Shown: positions 23,501 through 36,568, counted from the first letter of the stretch. The stretch is DNA of 64,000 nucleotides from Ctenosaura bakeri (GCA_948474755.1 CAOLHI010000933.1:412714-476713), one strand, 5' to 3'. A program made the numbers and translations. Notes: generated from the letters alone by a model not told the origin.

Positions 23501-25759
23501 ATCCATAGTTCTGCAAATGTCACACTGTGTTCCAAGGGAACATAAATGGGAGAAGTTTATGACTGCAATGAAGGACAATATCTCCCATCCATCTACAGTT
23601 CCATGCCACTGTTAGGTATGTATCTATATTACACAGTTAGAAGAGTTCAATATCACTTTAACTACATTCTATGGAACTGTGGGATCTGTGTTATAGATAA
23701 AATACCAGAGAATTCTAGTACATTTTCTTGACTACTCTCCTAGTGACTATGGATAGAAATGAGCCTCATGCTACTGTTCTATAGAATCATAGAGCTGGAA
23801 GAGACCACAAAAGCCATCAAACTTGCTCATGTTCTCTTTTAATATTCTGTATATTGAGAACCTATATGCTATTTTTATCTTTTAACTAGAATATATAAAA
23901 GACTATTTCTCTTTCTCTATTTTGTCTTCTGAATTTCCTTTTTACTTACAACACAAAGAAGGAGACTCTAGCACATTCCAAGGTGGAGTTTTATCAAAGC
24001 AGCAAAATTAGATGGCGTAAGTAACCTAATTAGGCTGGGTAAGTAATTTATGATGCAGATAGTTTAATGTCTCCATCTTTTGTGCTTGCTACCTTGTTTA
24101 ACTCTACCTGTCTGATTAAATAAGTTAAATTATTTATTTACTGTACTCATGTCCTTCTCTTGTTCTGTGAAATTCAACATTGTTTTCAAACAATGCCCTA
24201 CTCAGGCATTTTGCAAGACTAGGTCAGCTTAGCTTCACAAAGAATATTCTCAAGTCACCATTTTTTTTTATTGAAGGAACTGTTGGTTGGAACCTTGATA
24301 AACTTACATGTAAGTTTTGAAGTTTAGGAAAGAAAATTGAGTTCTAAAATACTATCAGTGGTATGATAGTACATGATGCGGCTTCATTGTAAAATTTGTG
24401 TCATAGGCTACCAGACCACTGGGAATTTTAGAACTACAGTACATCCAAATTTCTCCCCTAACTTTTCTCCTTTATCGGATAGCATCAGGTTGGATTCAGA
24501 GCTAACCACAGAGTAGACCCATTGAAATCAATGAAAAAAGTTAGTCTAACCATGACTCCTCTTGGATTTGACTGATCCAGCTGTAATTGTTTATCTAAGC
24601 TGCCTCAAGTAGCCAACTTTTTCTTGAATAAAAAATTCAAGGGTTATTTTTTATTACAGAAAAACTTGAATCACTAATCTCACCTCTGTTTAAGTGTCTC
24701 TCAATCATTTTTTTATTTCAGAAATAGAATGGTTCATTCTCTTTCTTAATAGTATTCTTCATGTGAGTTGATTTGTGAAAGGCAAGAACTGGATGAAAAG
24801 TGCACTGTGACGTTCATAACTAACAGTTACTATTCTAAAAAAACATGTAGAGTTTGAGCACAATCTGGAGTATTCATAATTATTATTTTTAATTCTTTGG
24901 GAGAACAAGAGTGCAGTAGTCGTAGATGCCAACAAACTAATCCAAATTCAAGGAACAGTATATTCTCATAGATTTCTATGTGTGTCTTAATTGCTTTTAA
25001 ACTGGGTGAATTTGTGTTTTGAATGTTAGGGATCATTCTGGAGGAGATTAGATCAGCATATCAAGTGGGAAAATCATCAGGATATGCAGATCACTAGAGT
25101 TGCTTAACTGGTCTGTTTACAACTCCCAACAGAAAAGAATCAAGTAAGAGAAGACATTGTGAGAAAATGACATTGAATGCTTTCTACTCCTCCAAGGTCA
25201 GGGACTTCTACTCAAGTTATGCACACAAAATCTATTTTTGCAAGCAAGCAAGCAAACAGAACAACCATGCAAACTGTTTCACTCTGCACTGTTGTATGAA
25301 AGCACTGGAGATACTGAATCTTTCTTTTTAAAAATGTAGGGTTTTTTGTTTGTTTTTTAATGTACAGATTCAGGGAAAAGAGGTAGAAAGGGAGAAGAAG
25401 CTAGGCATATAGCTTAATATCAGCTGGTTGTTTGTCCAGAAAGATGTTTACTTGACAATAATGTCTGTAGAACGCATGTTTGTGTGTGTAACTACAGCTG
25501 TATGATCTTCTGAGTATTGGATGGTTCATATATATAGACCCTTTTAACTTTGGCATATGAGTTTTGTAGCTATAGTAAGAGCATGAAGGATCCAATCATG
25601 CTGACCTTCAGTGAAATTTTGTGTCATAGAGATATAGTTTTAAAATAGCATGTATATACAAATATCAAAGGGTTTTCTAATAAATAAATGAAATAAATAA
25701 TGCAAAACTATAACACATCCCACCCCAAAAGAATTAGGACTGAGAACACTTACCTCATA
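23501..25759. other. Mostly unassigned non-coding DNA
   Basis: About 23610-23715 is half of an old palindromic element ('ctatattacacagtta' ... 'ttctatggaactgtgggatc'). About 23767-23812 ('tagaatcatagagctggaag') is the 3' end of a CR1 LINE in minus orientation. From 23900 to 25750 nothing is recognised; it is AT-rich and free of long frames. Confidence 0.45.
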
Positions 25760-26529
25760 AACCTTAATGAGCCTACACTCGGAAAGAAATGGCTCTATCA
25801 TAACATCCAATTGTACAGATACACAACATACTCTGGACAAGGTACCACTGTCAGGACACAATATGGATAAACAGAATGATTTCTCTGGCGAAGGGGTCAG
25901 ACAAAGTTGCATTTTATCACGCTATCTGTTTAATTTATACTCATATACAGAAGGCAGGGTTTAGATTCGGAGGGAAAACATCAACAGTTTAAGATCAGGA
26001 AAAGGCAGTGACTTGGAAATGCAGCTATGAAGGAACTAGATAAGATTCCCAAGGGCAAAGATATATAATTAAATGCCAGTTCAGAATCATTCATGCTATA
26101 GTACTTCTGATTTTTATGTATGCTTGTGAAAGCTGGACAGTGAAGGAATCAGACAAGAAGAGAATAAACTCATTTGTAATACTGTTCTAGAGATAAGGTG
26201 GACTGCTGAAAAGATAAATAAATGGATCGTAGAACAAGTCAGGCCTGAACTCTCACTGGAAGTCAAGATGACTAATCTGAAGCTGTTGTACTTTGGCCAT
26301 ATCATGAGATGACATGACTCAGTGGAAAAGACAATAATGAGGGAAAAGTGAAAGGCAAGAAGGAAAGAAGATGACCACATTACAGATGGATTGATTCGTT
26401 CAAGGAACTCATACCCATGAGTTTGCAAGGCCTGAGAAGGGCTGTCAAAAAAAGAACCTTTTGGCAGTCTCTCATTCATAGGAGCACCATAAGATGAAGC
26501 CAATCTGATGGCGAATAATAACAGCAAAG
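25760..26529 (+). mobile_element. Bov-B (RTE) LINE 3' part, decayed
   Basis: The first part encodes GVRQSCILSRYLFNLYS (25891-25941), the reverse transcriptase GVRQG-CILSP motif of RTE elements. From about 26010 the sequence gives the C-terminal region, with remnants of ACESWTVKES and of the FGHIMR motif near 26295. The end '...gatggcgaataataacagc' is the Bov-B 3' terminus that Sauria SINEs borrow. Stops and frameshifts occur throughout and the catalytic YADD region appears deleted between the two parts. Confidence 0.82.
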
Positions 26530-26531
26530 TA

Positions 26532-27040
26532 CAGTAGCCCCTCCACATTCATGAGAGTTCGGGGCACAGAACCCTCACAAAAGTGGGAAAAACACAAATA
26601 ATTCACCCCTGCAATTCCCCTCCCGTTTCCCTCCCAAGCTTTCCACCTTCCATTCTTTTACCTCTGCTGTGGTGTTGGGGAGAAAAAAGAAGACAACCTA
26701 AAAGGCTTACCAGTACTTTCCCCTCAGACAGAGAAGAGGGGAGTTCTGGAGTTCTATCTACTTCCAGTGGCCATCTTGAGAAAGGAGCACCTGACCAATC
26801 AGCAGCCAATACACAGCAGAATGTACAATCACATAGCTGAGAGGCCATGCCATCAGCAGTGGGAGGGGGGCTTTGCTTACCCAAAAGGGAAAAAAAAACT
26901 CTTCATTTTAAACACAAGCCTTGCAAGCCTGGAGTGATGAATGCAAGGATTGGGAGGATGAAAATGGAGGGAGGCAAGCACATGCCTCATGAATAACCAA
27001 ATTTGCAAAGGTAAAACCCACGAATGTGGAAGGAGGGCTG
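26532..27040. mobile_element. Tigger/pogo-like non-autonomous element, TA duplication
   Basis: Left end CAGTAGCCCCTCCACATTCA and right end complement CAGCCCTCCTTCCACATTCG form imperfect TIRs flanked by TA (26530-26531, 27041-27042), the rule for Tc1/mariner-type elements. The 509-bp interior contains no transposase. It abuts the 3' end of the Bov-B copy. Confidence 0.7.
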
Positions 27041-27042
27041 TA

Positions 27043-28429
27043 TTTTCTGTACTACATCACCACCATTTAGCTGAAATGGTCACTTTCTTTCTAAAAAGCT
27101 ATAATTGTCCAATATACACCAAGCATACTGAATTATAGTTTTATACCCCCCCCCCAAAAAATAGGTTAAACTCTTCCTATGCATTCAACATTCCAACTGT
27201 GAAGAAAATCCAAGAAGCCAGTGGTCTATTTGTTTTACTCAAGCCAAAGACAGCTGCCTCTTTGTTTTTGTATTTGAGAGGTTTTTTCTCCCATGACTAT
27301 TTTTCGTCCCTTGTAAGGTTATCCATCCTGAAGTTTATAAGCAGCTGAACACCAGCACTTCTGTTTCTCTCGTTCACTCTCCAGTGCTAGAAGAGTATAG
27401 CTGAGCTGGTGAGGTTACTTGCTGTAACTTCACTTTCAGCACTTGCAAGTAACATGAAATGAGCAACCTGTAGAAGATAACCTGAAATGAGAGGTGGGGC
27501 AATAGATAGAGAATGTGGGGCAATAGATAGAGAATGTTCCCCAGTCTTGCTTTTTTTTTTCTTTTCTAGGTCTGTGCACGGATTGCTATGCTTTGGCTTT
27601 ACTGCCTCATTTCTCTGGAGCCACTTCCTTCTTATCTTTGCTGGGAAGAGGCAGGCAGGTCACTGAGTCTTAATAATGGGTTGCTGAATGGGAAGATGAA
27701 CCCAAGTACATTCTGACTTGTACACCCAACAAAAAAGGGCAGCCATAAACTCAAAGCAGCTACTGCTCCTTCTTTCTCTAATTCTCAAGGGCAGGTGGAG
27801 GCTATCTGGGCTCACCCTGGCACTCTGTCAAGGATTCCTCCTCTAATGATAGCGTAGGTATAAAGGTGGGCACTTAAATCTTACAGGAGGCTTACTAGAG
27901 TTTGGTCAAAGAAAACACATAACCAGCACTTCCCAATTTTCATCCTGGCCACTCCATCAGCAGCTCTGTTACTTAACTGTGCTCCCCCTCAAGTGTGTGT
28001 AGTACTAGCTGGTGTCTACTTGAACGCCAACCCTTTATACGTTACATTTAACCTATGTTCCATTTGACCCAGGATGTTGTTGGAGTACAGTTCACAACAG
28101 TTCTTGTTACCTCACTGGTAAACCCTATCCTGGGGTCTACAATTTTGATATTAAAAAATGATTCAATGTGCCTGAGAGGTCACGGGGATAAGCATGTGGT
28201 CCAATGATCGAAAATCAGGTCAGGCCAGTACAATCCCACCATCATGTAACTCCAGGAGACCTCAAGCTGTGGAAACCCACAGTAAACAAAGGGTCCTCAG
28301 CCACTGAGGAGCCAACCTGAGGGGATTAGCATCTTTTCCCCAAGTTGAGCACTGATAGCAATAAAATCCTATCAGGCAAGGACCATATATGAATTCACAC
28401 CATAGCCCAATGCAACTGAAGATCCTGAA
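27043..28429. other. Non-coding stretch, nothing identified
   Basis: No gene or transposon ends are recognised. A duplicated 23-bp phrase ('gtggggcaatagatagagaa') is present twice at about 27495-27537, a small local tandem duplication. Confidence 0.4.
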
Positions 28430-29020
28430 ACTTTGGCAACACCTTGTGATCTCATCATGCAAAAGGAGTTGCCATCGTGGAGCTTCTTTTCTGTTGCAAC
28501 ACCCATTGTTCTCCTTGGAAAAGGATTAGCCCTCCAGGTACCTTTTCCCCTACAAATAGTCCCAGTTTTTGAGAGTTTCTTTGGATCACTCCTGGTCATA
28601 CCAGCAGACTGTTTCTCCATCAGTTGAGTGATCCCCTCAGCCCTCTCTGTGCTGAGCCCTACTTCTTCGCTGTTTTTCCTGGACCAAGGACTTCAGGAAA
28701 AGCTGCGGTATTACCCCAGCTACAATCCCTTCAATAGTTCCCCTATCCAGTTTCCTCTCTTTTGCTTCTTAATAGGTCTTGAGTGAGTGTGTGAGTGATT
28801 GCATTGGTGCATGAGACTTTCATTCAATAAAATCATTTTATTGGACATTTCCATTTGGTTTTTGGCTTGGCTTGGCCTGACCTCGTAAAAACTGTGCAAA
28901 AAGACCCTGCTAGGTTCCCCTGCCTTTTGCATTGCTATTGCTCATGCTCTGGCTAGTTTCCATTCCCTATCACATGGAGCACATTAAGAGGTCCCCCAAG
29001 GGACCTCAGAAATCAGGCTA
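28430..29020 (+). mobile_element. Diverged LTR related to family A
   Basis: The order of blocks matches 52460-53015: 'cattgttctccttggaaaag', 'ccttttcccctacaaatagt' (decayed TATA region), 'tctttggatcactcctggtc', 'ttcattcaataaaatcattt' with AATAAA, then 'ggcctgacctcgtaaaaact' and 'cttttgcattgctattgctc'. It is clearly older than the four TSD-bearing copies. The 5' third seems missing. Confidence 0.7.
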
Positions 29021-29808
29021 ATACTCTAACCAGCATTGCCAATGGCAGAGAATACTGGGAGTTGTACTCTGACAGCATCTGGGTTGTCCAGCCCTGATTT
29101 AGCCCATAGAAGCATCTTGGTTGCCAGGAAATATCACAGTAGCATCTTTAAAGCTTTCAGTATACATAAGAGAAACTAGCATGATGAAGGAGTTGAAGAA
29201 TATGCCTGTGAGGGAAGAGAACAATATTGTACGGTTTTTTAGTTTAGAAAACACGACAAGTTTGGGAGTTGTGAAAGTGATTTATAAAGTAATGAAGAGT
29301 CTGGAGAGAGTCTGTATAGGGAGTCTGTGTAGAGGAATCTTTTCCCTTTCTTTCTCTTATACTAGAACTCAAGGTCACCCAGTGAAATTGGTTGGCAATA
29401 AGTTCAGGCAATAGTTGTGGAGGGAGAACACGATGGAGCACAGCTCTGGGACTTTTATTCCAGCACAGAAGCAATGACATTATCTTCCAGAGTGCCAGGG
29501 TAATTGATGCTCCTTCCTTGCTCTAGCAAGTGAATGAGCTGTTAACAAGGCCTTCAAGTTTTACTATTGTTTGTGGCAGATTAGCACTGGAGGAAATCAG
29601 AGAATTAGAAAAATAATCAAAAGGAATATTTCTTCCTGTTCCTTTAATGTTAGCACCATAAACAGGAATGCTTCTTTTCAAGAGAGTTTGCATTTCTAAT
29701 TAAAAGCTATAAGGTTGCACCTCTGCAGATTGAATATCTCTCTTTAAAGCTCAGTGTGCTTAATAAGATGTACCTGTGAATTGGGACTACAGTCACATGG
29801 ATCCTAAT
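29021..29808. other. Non-coding stretch, part possibly conserved
   Basis: About 28995-29105 carries the 'gggagttgtactctgacagc' family repeat. About 29490-29790 is repeat-free and balanced in composition ('agtttgcatttctaattaaa') and is a candidate conserved non-coding element; untested. Confidence 0.3.
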
Positions 29809-30046
29809 TTATTGTTGTTTTGTGCCTTCAAGTCATTTCAGACTTAGGGTCACTTTAGGGTTTCTACATCATGGGGTTTTCTTGGCACGATTTGTTCAGA
29901 GGGGGGTTGCCTTTGCCTTCCTCTAAGACTGAGAGTGTGTGACTTGCCCAAGGTCACCCAGTGGGTTTCCATGGCTGAGCACATATTTGAATGCAAGTCT
30001 TCAGAGTTGTAGTCCAAAGCTCAGTCCATTACAGCATACTGGCTCT
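29809..30046 (-). repeat. Sauria-type SINE with 11-bp target duplication
   Basis: Complete minus-strand copy from the Bov-B-like tail ('ttgttgttttgtgccttcaa') through 'atcatggggttttcttggca' and 'caaggtcacccagtgggttt' to the head. It is flanked by an exact direct repeat TGGATCCTAAT at 29798-29808 and 30047-30057, the target-site duplication of LINE-mediated insertion. Confidence 0.92.
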
Positions 30047-30583
30047 TGGATCCTAATATAGTTGTTATTACTGTATATGCTACTGCTCTTTGGGCTCTGT
30101 GAAGGGTATGGGAAATTGCTTTTAACAATATTCATTATGCAACTTGCCATGATGCCCAAAAAAATAACTTTCCAAAGCCCCCTGACCATTTCCCTCTCTT
30201 GGAGGATGTGAGCTGGTTGTGGAGAACTACCACCTTCAGATGTGGTAGAAGATTGCAATCCATTGGCATTATTCAAATGGCAGCCCAGCCAATAGGAAAG
30301 AAGAGGCCATCTTGCCCTTTGCCTCAGTCAGCAAAATACCTGGGTTTGGAAATCTGTCTCTTGTTGTTTATAGTCCTAGCTCTGCTGTTTCATTTTCCTG
30401 ATGGTGTGAGTCCATTTTATTTTAATAATTTATATCAAAAAAGAAATCAAAGCAGATAACAGCATAAATTCAATAAAAACTCAAACACATACAGACAGAA
30501 AAAATATCCCTGCAAGTACCCCCAATGTATTCAGTTAGTGCTGCAGCCTTATGTACATTTATCTGGGACAAAATCCAACATGA

Positions 30584-30776
30584 GAGCTAGGACATTGCTA
30601 TGGTTTCAGTGCTTAACTGGGAGATGGGTTCAAATCCCAACTGAGTTGTGGGAATCCACTGGATGACTGTAGACAAGTCATACTCTCTCATCCTTAGAGG
30701 AAAGCAATGAGAAACTTCCTGTGAATAAATCCTGCCAAGAAAACCTGATGATAACTGTGTAGATAACAACAACAAG
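30584..30776 (+). repeat. Sauria-type SINE
   Basis: 'gggttcaaatcccaactgag' is the B-box region, followed by 'agacaagtcatactctctca' and 'aaatcctgccaagaaaacct', ending in an AAC-rich tail. The Bov-B-like tail is shortened. Confidence 0.8.
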
Positions 30777-30991
30777 GTCTTGCTTTTTCTTTTCTCAGAC
30801 TGGAATGGCACCCTTCCTCTCAGTCTGCCAAGGAGCCTTGCCACTTCATGCACAGCTCTGGCTTTCCCCCAAAACACAACCCTTGTGTAACCAGGGTAAA
30901 GCCTTTCAGTTATTACTTAAATCCTCTTTAAAAGTTTATGGCAGTGTGGTTCTGGATGGCTATAACCACTGAGCATAATTCAGTTGAGACT

Positions 30992-30993
30992 AA

Positions 30994-31027
<34 letters not shown>

Positions 31028-31028
31028 T
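30992..31028. repeat. (GT)n(AT)n microsatellite
   Basis: About ten GT units pass directly into a TA repeat, immediately left of an LTR-like segment. Confidence 0.85.
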
Positions 31029-31029
31029 A

Positions 31030-31584
31030 TGGTCTTTATTAAAACAGCAAACAGAATAATGTGTTGGTTTTCTATGTATGTCTAAGTTCAAACAGATCTT
31101 CAGAATGCATTTAAACAGTTTCTTAACACTTTACAACAGCATTAAGGTACAGGTCTCCCTCTCTCACATACATGCACATGCACGCACGCAGCCCTCTGGC
31201 TTCTCTCTTTGCCAAAGGCCATTTTCCCAAATCTAGGCCATTCTCTGACCAGATTTAACAGTGGGTTGATTTCTCTTCTGCCCCTTTTCTAGGCTTTCCC
31301 TAAGAAAACACCCTTCTCATTCAACTCCCCCTCAATTGAATGAGAACTCCTCTGGTTGAAGGAGTCACTCTTTGCCTTGAACCCTGAAAGTCTGACTCTT
31401 CTGGAAAACTCTATCTCAACAAAACCAATGAACCTGCTATAAATACATTCTCATTCAGGCCTTCACCCTTCCTTCCCACTAAAAGGGGCTGGTTTTGCCT
31501 CTGGAATAGCCATTCTGGTTACCTAGCAACCAGTTGCTGGGTGGCTTTTCACTCAGGATACCACTCCCCCTATACTCTGTCACA
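31030..31584 (-). mobile_element. Possible solo LTR, unrelated to family A
   Basis: On the minus strand the segment starts TGTGACAGAGTATAGG (31584 downward), has a TATA-like 'gtatttatagcagg' near 31440 and an AATAAA at 31040-31035, an arrangement expected of an LTR. The 3' boundary and a target duplication were not found. Confidence 0.4.
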
Positions 31585-33179
31585 ATAACCCTATAAAGTT
31601 AGTTGACTTGAAAGCACACCATAGCAAACTCAACAGAACTTAACAGTCCTTATCTTGAGTAAATATGCAGTCTTGTGTTGTCTATATGTGCATTTTATCT
31701 CTATGTGTGTATAGTGCATATTGATACATTAGGCAATGCATTCTTTGTGGATTATTTGTTTTGGTTTCACTTCCATTGTTGTTTTGGGAAGATCTGGTTT
31801 CTGAGTATCACTTCAAGTGACCTGAAATAGTAACATCGGAGACATAGGAACTTACTGCAACTAGCAGTGAGATTTCCTAGACAGGAGATATTTGGGTTGC
31901 CTTTGGTTTTGTTGGACTGCAGCTCCCATCATCCTCATCCAGCTTGTCATGTGGCTAAAGATGAGGGAAGCTGTAGGACAACATGTATAGAGGCCAACAG
32001 GTTGAAGAAGGCTAGCATATATAGATATTTTCCCTTTTAGACAATCAAAAAGAACTTAAATGAACAAAGTACATATAAGCTTTTTTCTTCTACCTGATAT
32101 CTTGGAATTGTTTCTCAGTTTAATAAATTCATAAATCATAATTATTTTCTTTGTCCTTTTAAAGATTCATGCTAGTACACAACACAGTGCCAATTCCATG
32201 CAGTTTTGAAAACTGAGATAATTACCTGGGAGGATGGGAAATTAATTTCATATAAAAATAGAGTTTATAGTACTGAACAGTATTTGTTGAGGCATAGCAA
32301 AATCACTAAGGTCTAATGACGGAGATTAATCTTCTTATGTAATGATGTATCATTGCTATTCACACCACAATCTACCCCATAACCCAGTGCATCTCCAAAA
32401 TAAAGAAATAGTTTAAAGTGACAACTGATGTATTAATAATTGATTTGACTTGCAGATTTATAAAGAGAAGTCTGATGACACAATAAAATTTCTAATGGGA
32501 CATTTTCTCTCCTAAAAGCTTCATGAAGAGGGTAGGATTACACAGTTACTCTGTCATCTAGACATAGCTAGGACAATGCAAGATGTCTATGTGATGTTAA
32601 TGTCATATGGCCAGACAAGAAGAGAGTGTGGTAAAGCAAGGCTGATAAAATGCAGAACAGGGATGGGGAAGCTCTGGCTACAAGGCCAAATTTGGCTGTT
32701 CTGTTTTCCCAGTCCAGCCCTTGGGAGTTCCCCAGATAACCACACTCCACCCTCATGAGACTGTCACTTAGTGGTTTCTCTCGTATGGAAGTTTCCCCTT
32801 CCTAGAAGATTGAAGGGTATCTTCTAAGGCTTAGGTAATGGCAGTTAAGATGTTTAAACTAAAACACACTGGTACTGTTGGCCCTTCCTTCCTTCCTTCC
32901 TTCCTTCCTTCCTTCCTTCCTTCCTTCCTTCGGACCTGTCATGGGCCAAGAGTCAGCTTCTCTAGGTGTACAGCAGCCTCAAAAGGAGACAAGCAAACAC
33001 AAATGCGTTGGGAGCAAGTCAAGCCATGAGGGCAGCAGGCTGGGATGAGAGTCAACTGGCTTGAGCCTTTTTAAGGAAGGCAGAGGGTGGTACTCCAATG
33101 CCAGAAACAATTTGTGTAATTGCCAGCCCTTGTCTTTGTGTGCTACTGATTCCCTGCTTTGCTGTCTGCCTGTCCTGGC
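31585..33179. other. Non-coding stretch with repeats and a unique block
   Basis: About 31900-32010 belongs to the 'ttgttggactgcagctccca' family. About 32100-32560 is repeat-free AT-rich sequence ('gtattaataattgatttgac') that might be conserved. A (TTCC)n microsatellite occupies 32884-32930. Open frames at 32568-33029 show no domain. Confidence 0.4.
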
Positions 33180-33690
33180 ACACCTGATAAATCAAAACAA
33201 ACTGAATATCTCCTAGCTTGTTACTTACTTCCAGACAGTAACAAGAAGTCATAAATAAAGTCCAACATAAACAAAGTCCAGCAGGGTTTCATGGCAAGGG
33301 AGTATCCAAGGTCAATCCAAGCATTTGTCAAGGCATCCAGCAAGGTAGCAGGTCAGATAAGCTCTGACAACTCCTGGAGGGGAAGGACACCAACTAAATA
33401 GACCCAAAGCCTAGTGCAGCTATGCCTTGATTGATTGTTGCTGGTTATAAATTCTGAGAGAGCAACACTGGGTCTCTCTTTGCTGCCTGTGCTGTGTGAA
33501 GCTGAGTCTAGGTAAGTGTTCTTCTGTATCTGAAGAGGGAGGACTCTCTGTTGGAGCTGGCACCGTCCTCTGTTCTGTTTCTGGCACTGTTACCTCTCTC
33601 TGTACAGCAGGTCCTGGCATGTCCCCTGTTTCAGTCTCTGGCATGCCCTCTGCTTCAGACTCAGAGTCCATGCTCTGGAAGCAGGGCATG
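33180..33690. repeat. LTR-like repeat, uninterrupted copy
   Basis: The same sequence that the L2 at 19.7-23.3 kb splits is continuous here: 'acaactcctggaggggaagg', 'gctggttataaattctgaga', 'tcttctgtatctgaagaggg', 'tgttctgtttctggcactgt' and 'gactcagagtccatgctctg'. It carries a TATA-like TATAAA at about 33446. It provides the empty-site reference for the L2 insertion. Whether it is an LTR or another repeat is not settled. Confidence 0.6.
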
Positions 33691-34255
33691 ACATTGCCTG
33701 AATTTTCTGAAGCTTGGACTGTTCCACTTTTCTGCTTGCTGGATTCCTGAACTCCTGGACTGACTTTTTGACTCCACTTCTGCTCACTCTAAACAGGCAA
33801 GCACCACTGAAATGTCTCAGGTTGTCTGCCAAAACAGCCTTCTGCTCACTCTGTACTCTGTTGCCGGGTCACAGCAGGTGGTGGCTACAACACCACCCAC
33901 CACTGAAATGCAGTCTCCAGCAACTTCTCTGAAGTAGAATCAGCCTTCAGACTTGAAGAAGTTCTCCAGCCTCAGTCATCGCACAATGAGATGGACAAAA
34001 CTGATATAAATTGTTCACCCAATCTAGGAGGTGGTGTTCAAGATGATTTCACAGGGCAGTTCACTCCCTAAAAGGATCCAGTGTACAACTTGGAGGTTCT
34101 GTTAGATCTACCCCATTATTGGATGCCCAATTGGTATTGATGGCAGTGACATGAAGTGCTTTCCACCCACTGTTGGTCCATGAACTGCAACATCTGTTGG
34201 GCAGAGATATCACTGCCTCTGATATCCATGCAGTTGCAACCTCAGATTGAATAAC
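33691..34255. other. Non-coding stretch, nothing identified
   Basis: No gene is recognised. Two overlapping open frames on opposite strands (33590-33832, 33714-33932) lack domains. Confidence 0.4.
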
Positions 34256-34258
34256 TGT

Positions 34259-34424
34259 GGCCATTTCCGCACTGTGCTCTTATAGCACAATTATTCCACT
34301 TTCAACATCCTATGGAATCCTGGGATTTGCAGTTTCGGCCCGTCCTGAAACTGCAAACCCCAGGATTCCATAGGATTTTGAAAGTGGAATAATTGCGCTA
34401 TAAGAGCATAGTGCGGAAATGGCC
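34259..34424. mobile_element. Harbinger-like palindromic MITE, TSD TGT
   Basis: A 166-bp near-perfect palindrome. The ends GGCCATTTCCGCACTGTGC and complement GGCCATTTCCGCACTATGC enclose arms containing 'ttattccactttcaacatcc' and 'tatggaatcctgggatttgc'. The flanking duplication is TGT (34256-34258, 34425-34427). Confidence 0.88.
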
Positions 34425-34427
34425 TGT

Positions 34428-36402
34428 GATGTATTCTACATGGGACTGCCCTTAAAGACCACTTGGAAGCTTTTGTTGGTCTGAAATACAGACTTAATAG
34501 TCTGTTGATCTGCACCAGCCTGATGAAACACGTCACATCAAGATATACAGTTTAATGAAAGAGCCCCCTAGATATTGTTGGATTTCAATTCCCATCAACA
34601 TTTGCCAGCATAGCCAATTAAAAGATAAACCAAGAGTAGTGGTCCAACAACCCTTGGAGGGCTACATTATTCTCACAACCATGGCTGAACCATCAAAATT
34701 ATGTAGTGCTTTGAAACTGGTTTGTAGAGAATGCCTATCCCTACATGAACCTGCTCAAATATAGGAATAGTTTTCAAGTGCACCTTCCTGCCTTTCTTGT
34801 GAGGGCAACTTCCAAAGAAAGGATATTTCAGCATTGGAACCAATTTGTGGAAGTTACATTGTGCCTTGCTCAGCACTAAAATGGCTGCTGTTATTAATTA
34901 AGGTGATTGTTGAACTGACTTTCTATATTTTTATGTTAGGGCACTGTTTCTGTATTTTTTATGAGAACTTTGGCTTAGCTAAATGAATTAATAAATTAAT
35001 AAATAGTCTCAAGTTTCCATAGACACTTTACTTAGAAGCTTGTTTGGGAGTATTTGTTTGCCTTCAGTTTTCCTGCCACCCTCTTTCTCTCTAACCTTCT
35101 TCCTGCTGTCTGAGGATTCTGAGAGTTATAGTCCAAAAAGTAACTTTTCCAAGTACTAGTATATTGTTGTTTTTCAGTTCAATTTTATTATCACAGTTCT
35201 CAGTTGTAACAGCATTCAGTGCAGCACAAGACTTTGCTCCCACAACTACCAATCACTAATTGAAAAATGAAATGCCTGGACCATAACATGGTGGTAAAGA
35301 AATGGCATGAAATTTTCCTAAAGTCAGAGCAAACCCACAATGCTTTATGAATCACTGAAAGGTTACTGGCAGTCATTGAAAACAGCAGCAACAACAACTG
35401 TTTTTAGAAAGCTAGACCCATGTTCTCTTTTCCTCAAGATATTTTTTCCTCTCTTACAAATAGTGACAGTTGGGAACACAACAGACAGAAAGATCCTTCG
35501 TCTGATTATTACCACAAAAACGTGGGCAAGAGTTATGTCCACAGTGGGAAGTACACTGGGATAAGAGCAAAGAAGGACAAGAATAAACAAAGAATGAGAC
35601 CTTGAAAAGATTATAACTTTATTAACTATAGCTTCACAAGGGCAACAATGCACAGAGGACTTGGAGAGTCCTGTTTTGTCTTACTGGGGGGAAGTGAGGG
35701 AGTGAAATGACTTAAGACAGTTGCCACACAAAGGGCAATAGCCTGTGTTACAGTAATACAGTGGAGCCAGGATGTCCAAAGTTCAAGCACACAGACTTTG
35801 GGGTTAACAACACAGAAGTTGACATCTTCTGTCAACAACCTCTTCCAAGGTTAGTTGCCATCTACACAGTAGTGGCAGTGGATGAAAAATGGATTATCTC
35901 AGCAACAATGTGTTGTTAGAACCATCCCTGTTCTCACGCAAAATATTCTGGGGAGGCTTTCTCTCCAATCAGCAATGAAGCTCCATTTTGTGGAGACATA
36001 ACATGTTTATTGATATGGCTTCCCAATTTTTGGACTTTCCTTCCTTGTAAAAGTGGTGATAGTGGTTATGGGGTATGCCAATGTTGACCTAGTTTCCCAC
36101 TGTACCATAGCTGCAATATTAGCGAGAGCAGAAAAGGAGCAAAGCAGTTGACTTAGGCCCTCCATACTCTTCACCATTGCCACCAAATGGAACTCTTCAG
36201 TTTTCCTGGATATGCTAATTAAAACAGCTCTTTTCCTGTGTAACATTGTTATCTTCTACAAATCCTGACTGTCCCAGTCAACTCAGTGTATTGTGACAGA
36301 GAGAGAGAAAGGAAAGGAAAGGAGAGAGAGAGAGTTTGGGAGGTAGGGATGGAGGTCTTTCCCTGCAATTGCTTTCATTATAGCTTCAGCCTTGTAAATG
36401 AT
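34428..36402. other. Mostly unassigned non-coding DNA
   Basis: About 34566-34675 belongs to the 'tattgttggatttcaattcc' palindromic family. About 35105-35150 is the 'gagttatagtccaaaaagta' repeat. A GA-rich tract lies at 36296-36332. No gene is recognised. Confidence 0.4.
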
Positions 36403-36475
36403 CAGGGGCAGCCCAAGACATTTTGCTACCTGAGACAGAGCAGGAAGTGGCACCTTCTTCCTGAGATTTAGGTAC

Positions 36476-36568
36476 ACAGTAACTGAGATACCCAGAAGGC
36501 TCCAGACCCATCTCATCTTGGAAGTAAAGGGGTAATCAGGCCTGGTCAGTACTTGAAAGGAAGACTGC
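36476..36568 (+). repeat. 5S rRNA-derived SINE, head part
   Basis: 'gacccatctcatcttggaag', 'taaaggggtaatcaggcctg' and 'gtcagtacttgaaaggaaga' follow the 3' two thirds of 5S rRNA, including its internal promoter region. The SINE is interrupted after 'aagactgc' by the TIR element at 36569 and resumes at 37171. Confidence 0.8.

Noticed and set aside
33420..33832. Glutamate, serine and proline-rich frames on the minus strand as a possible gene
   Set aside because: The sequence is part of an interspersed repeat shared with 23271-23500, where the frame is not preserved.
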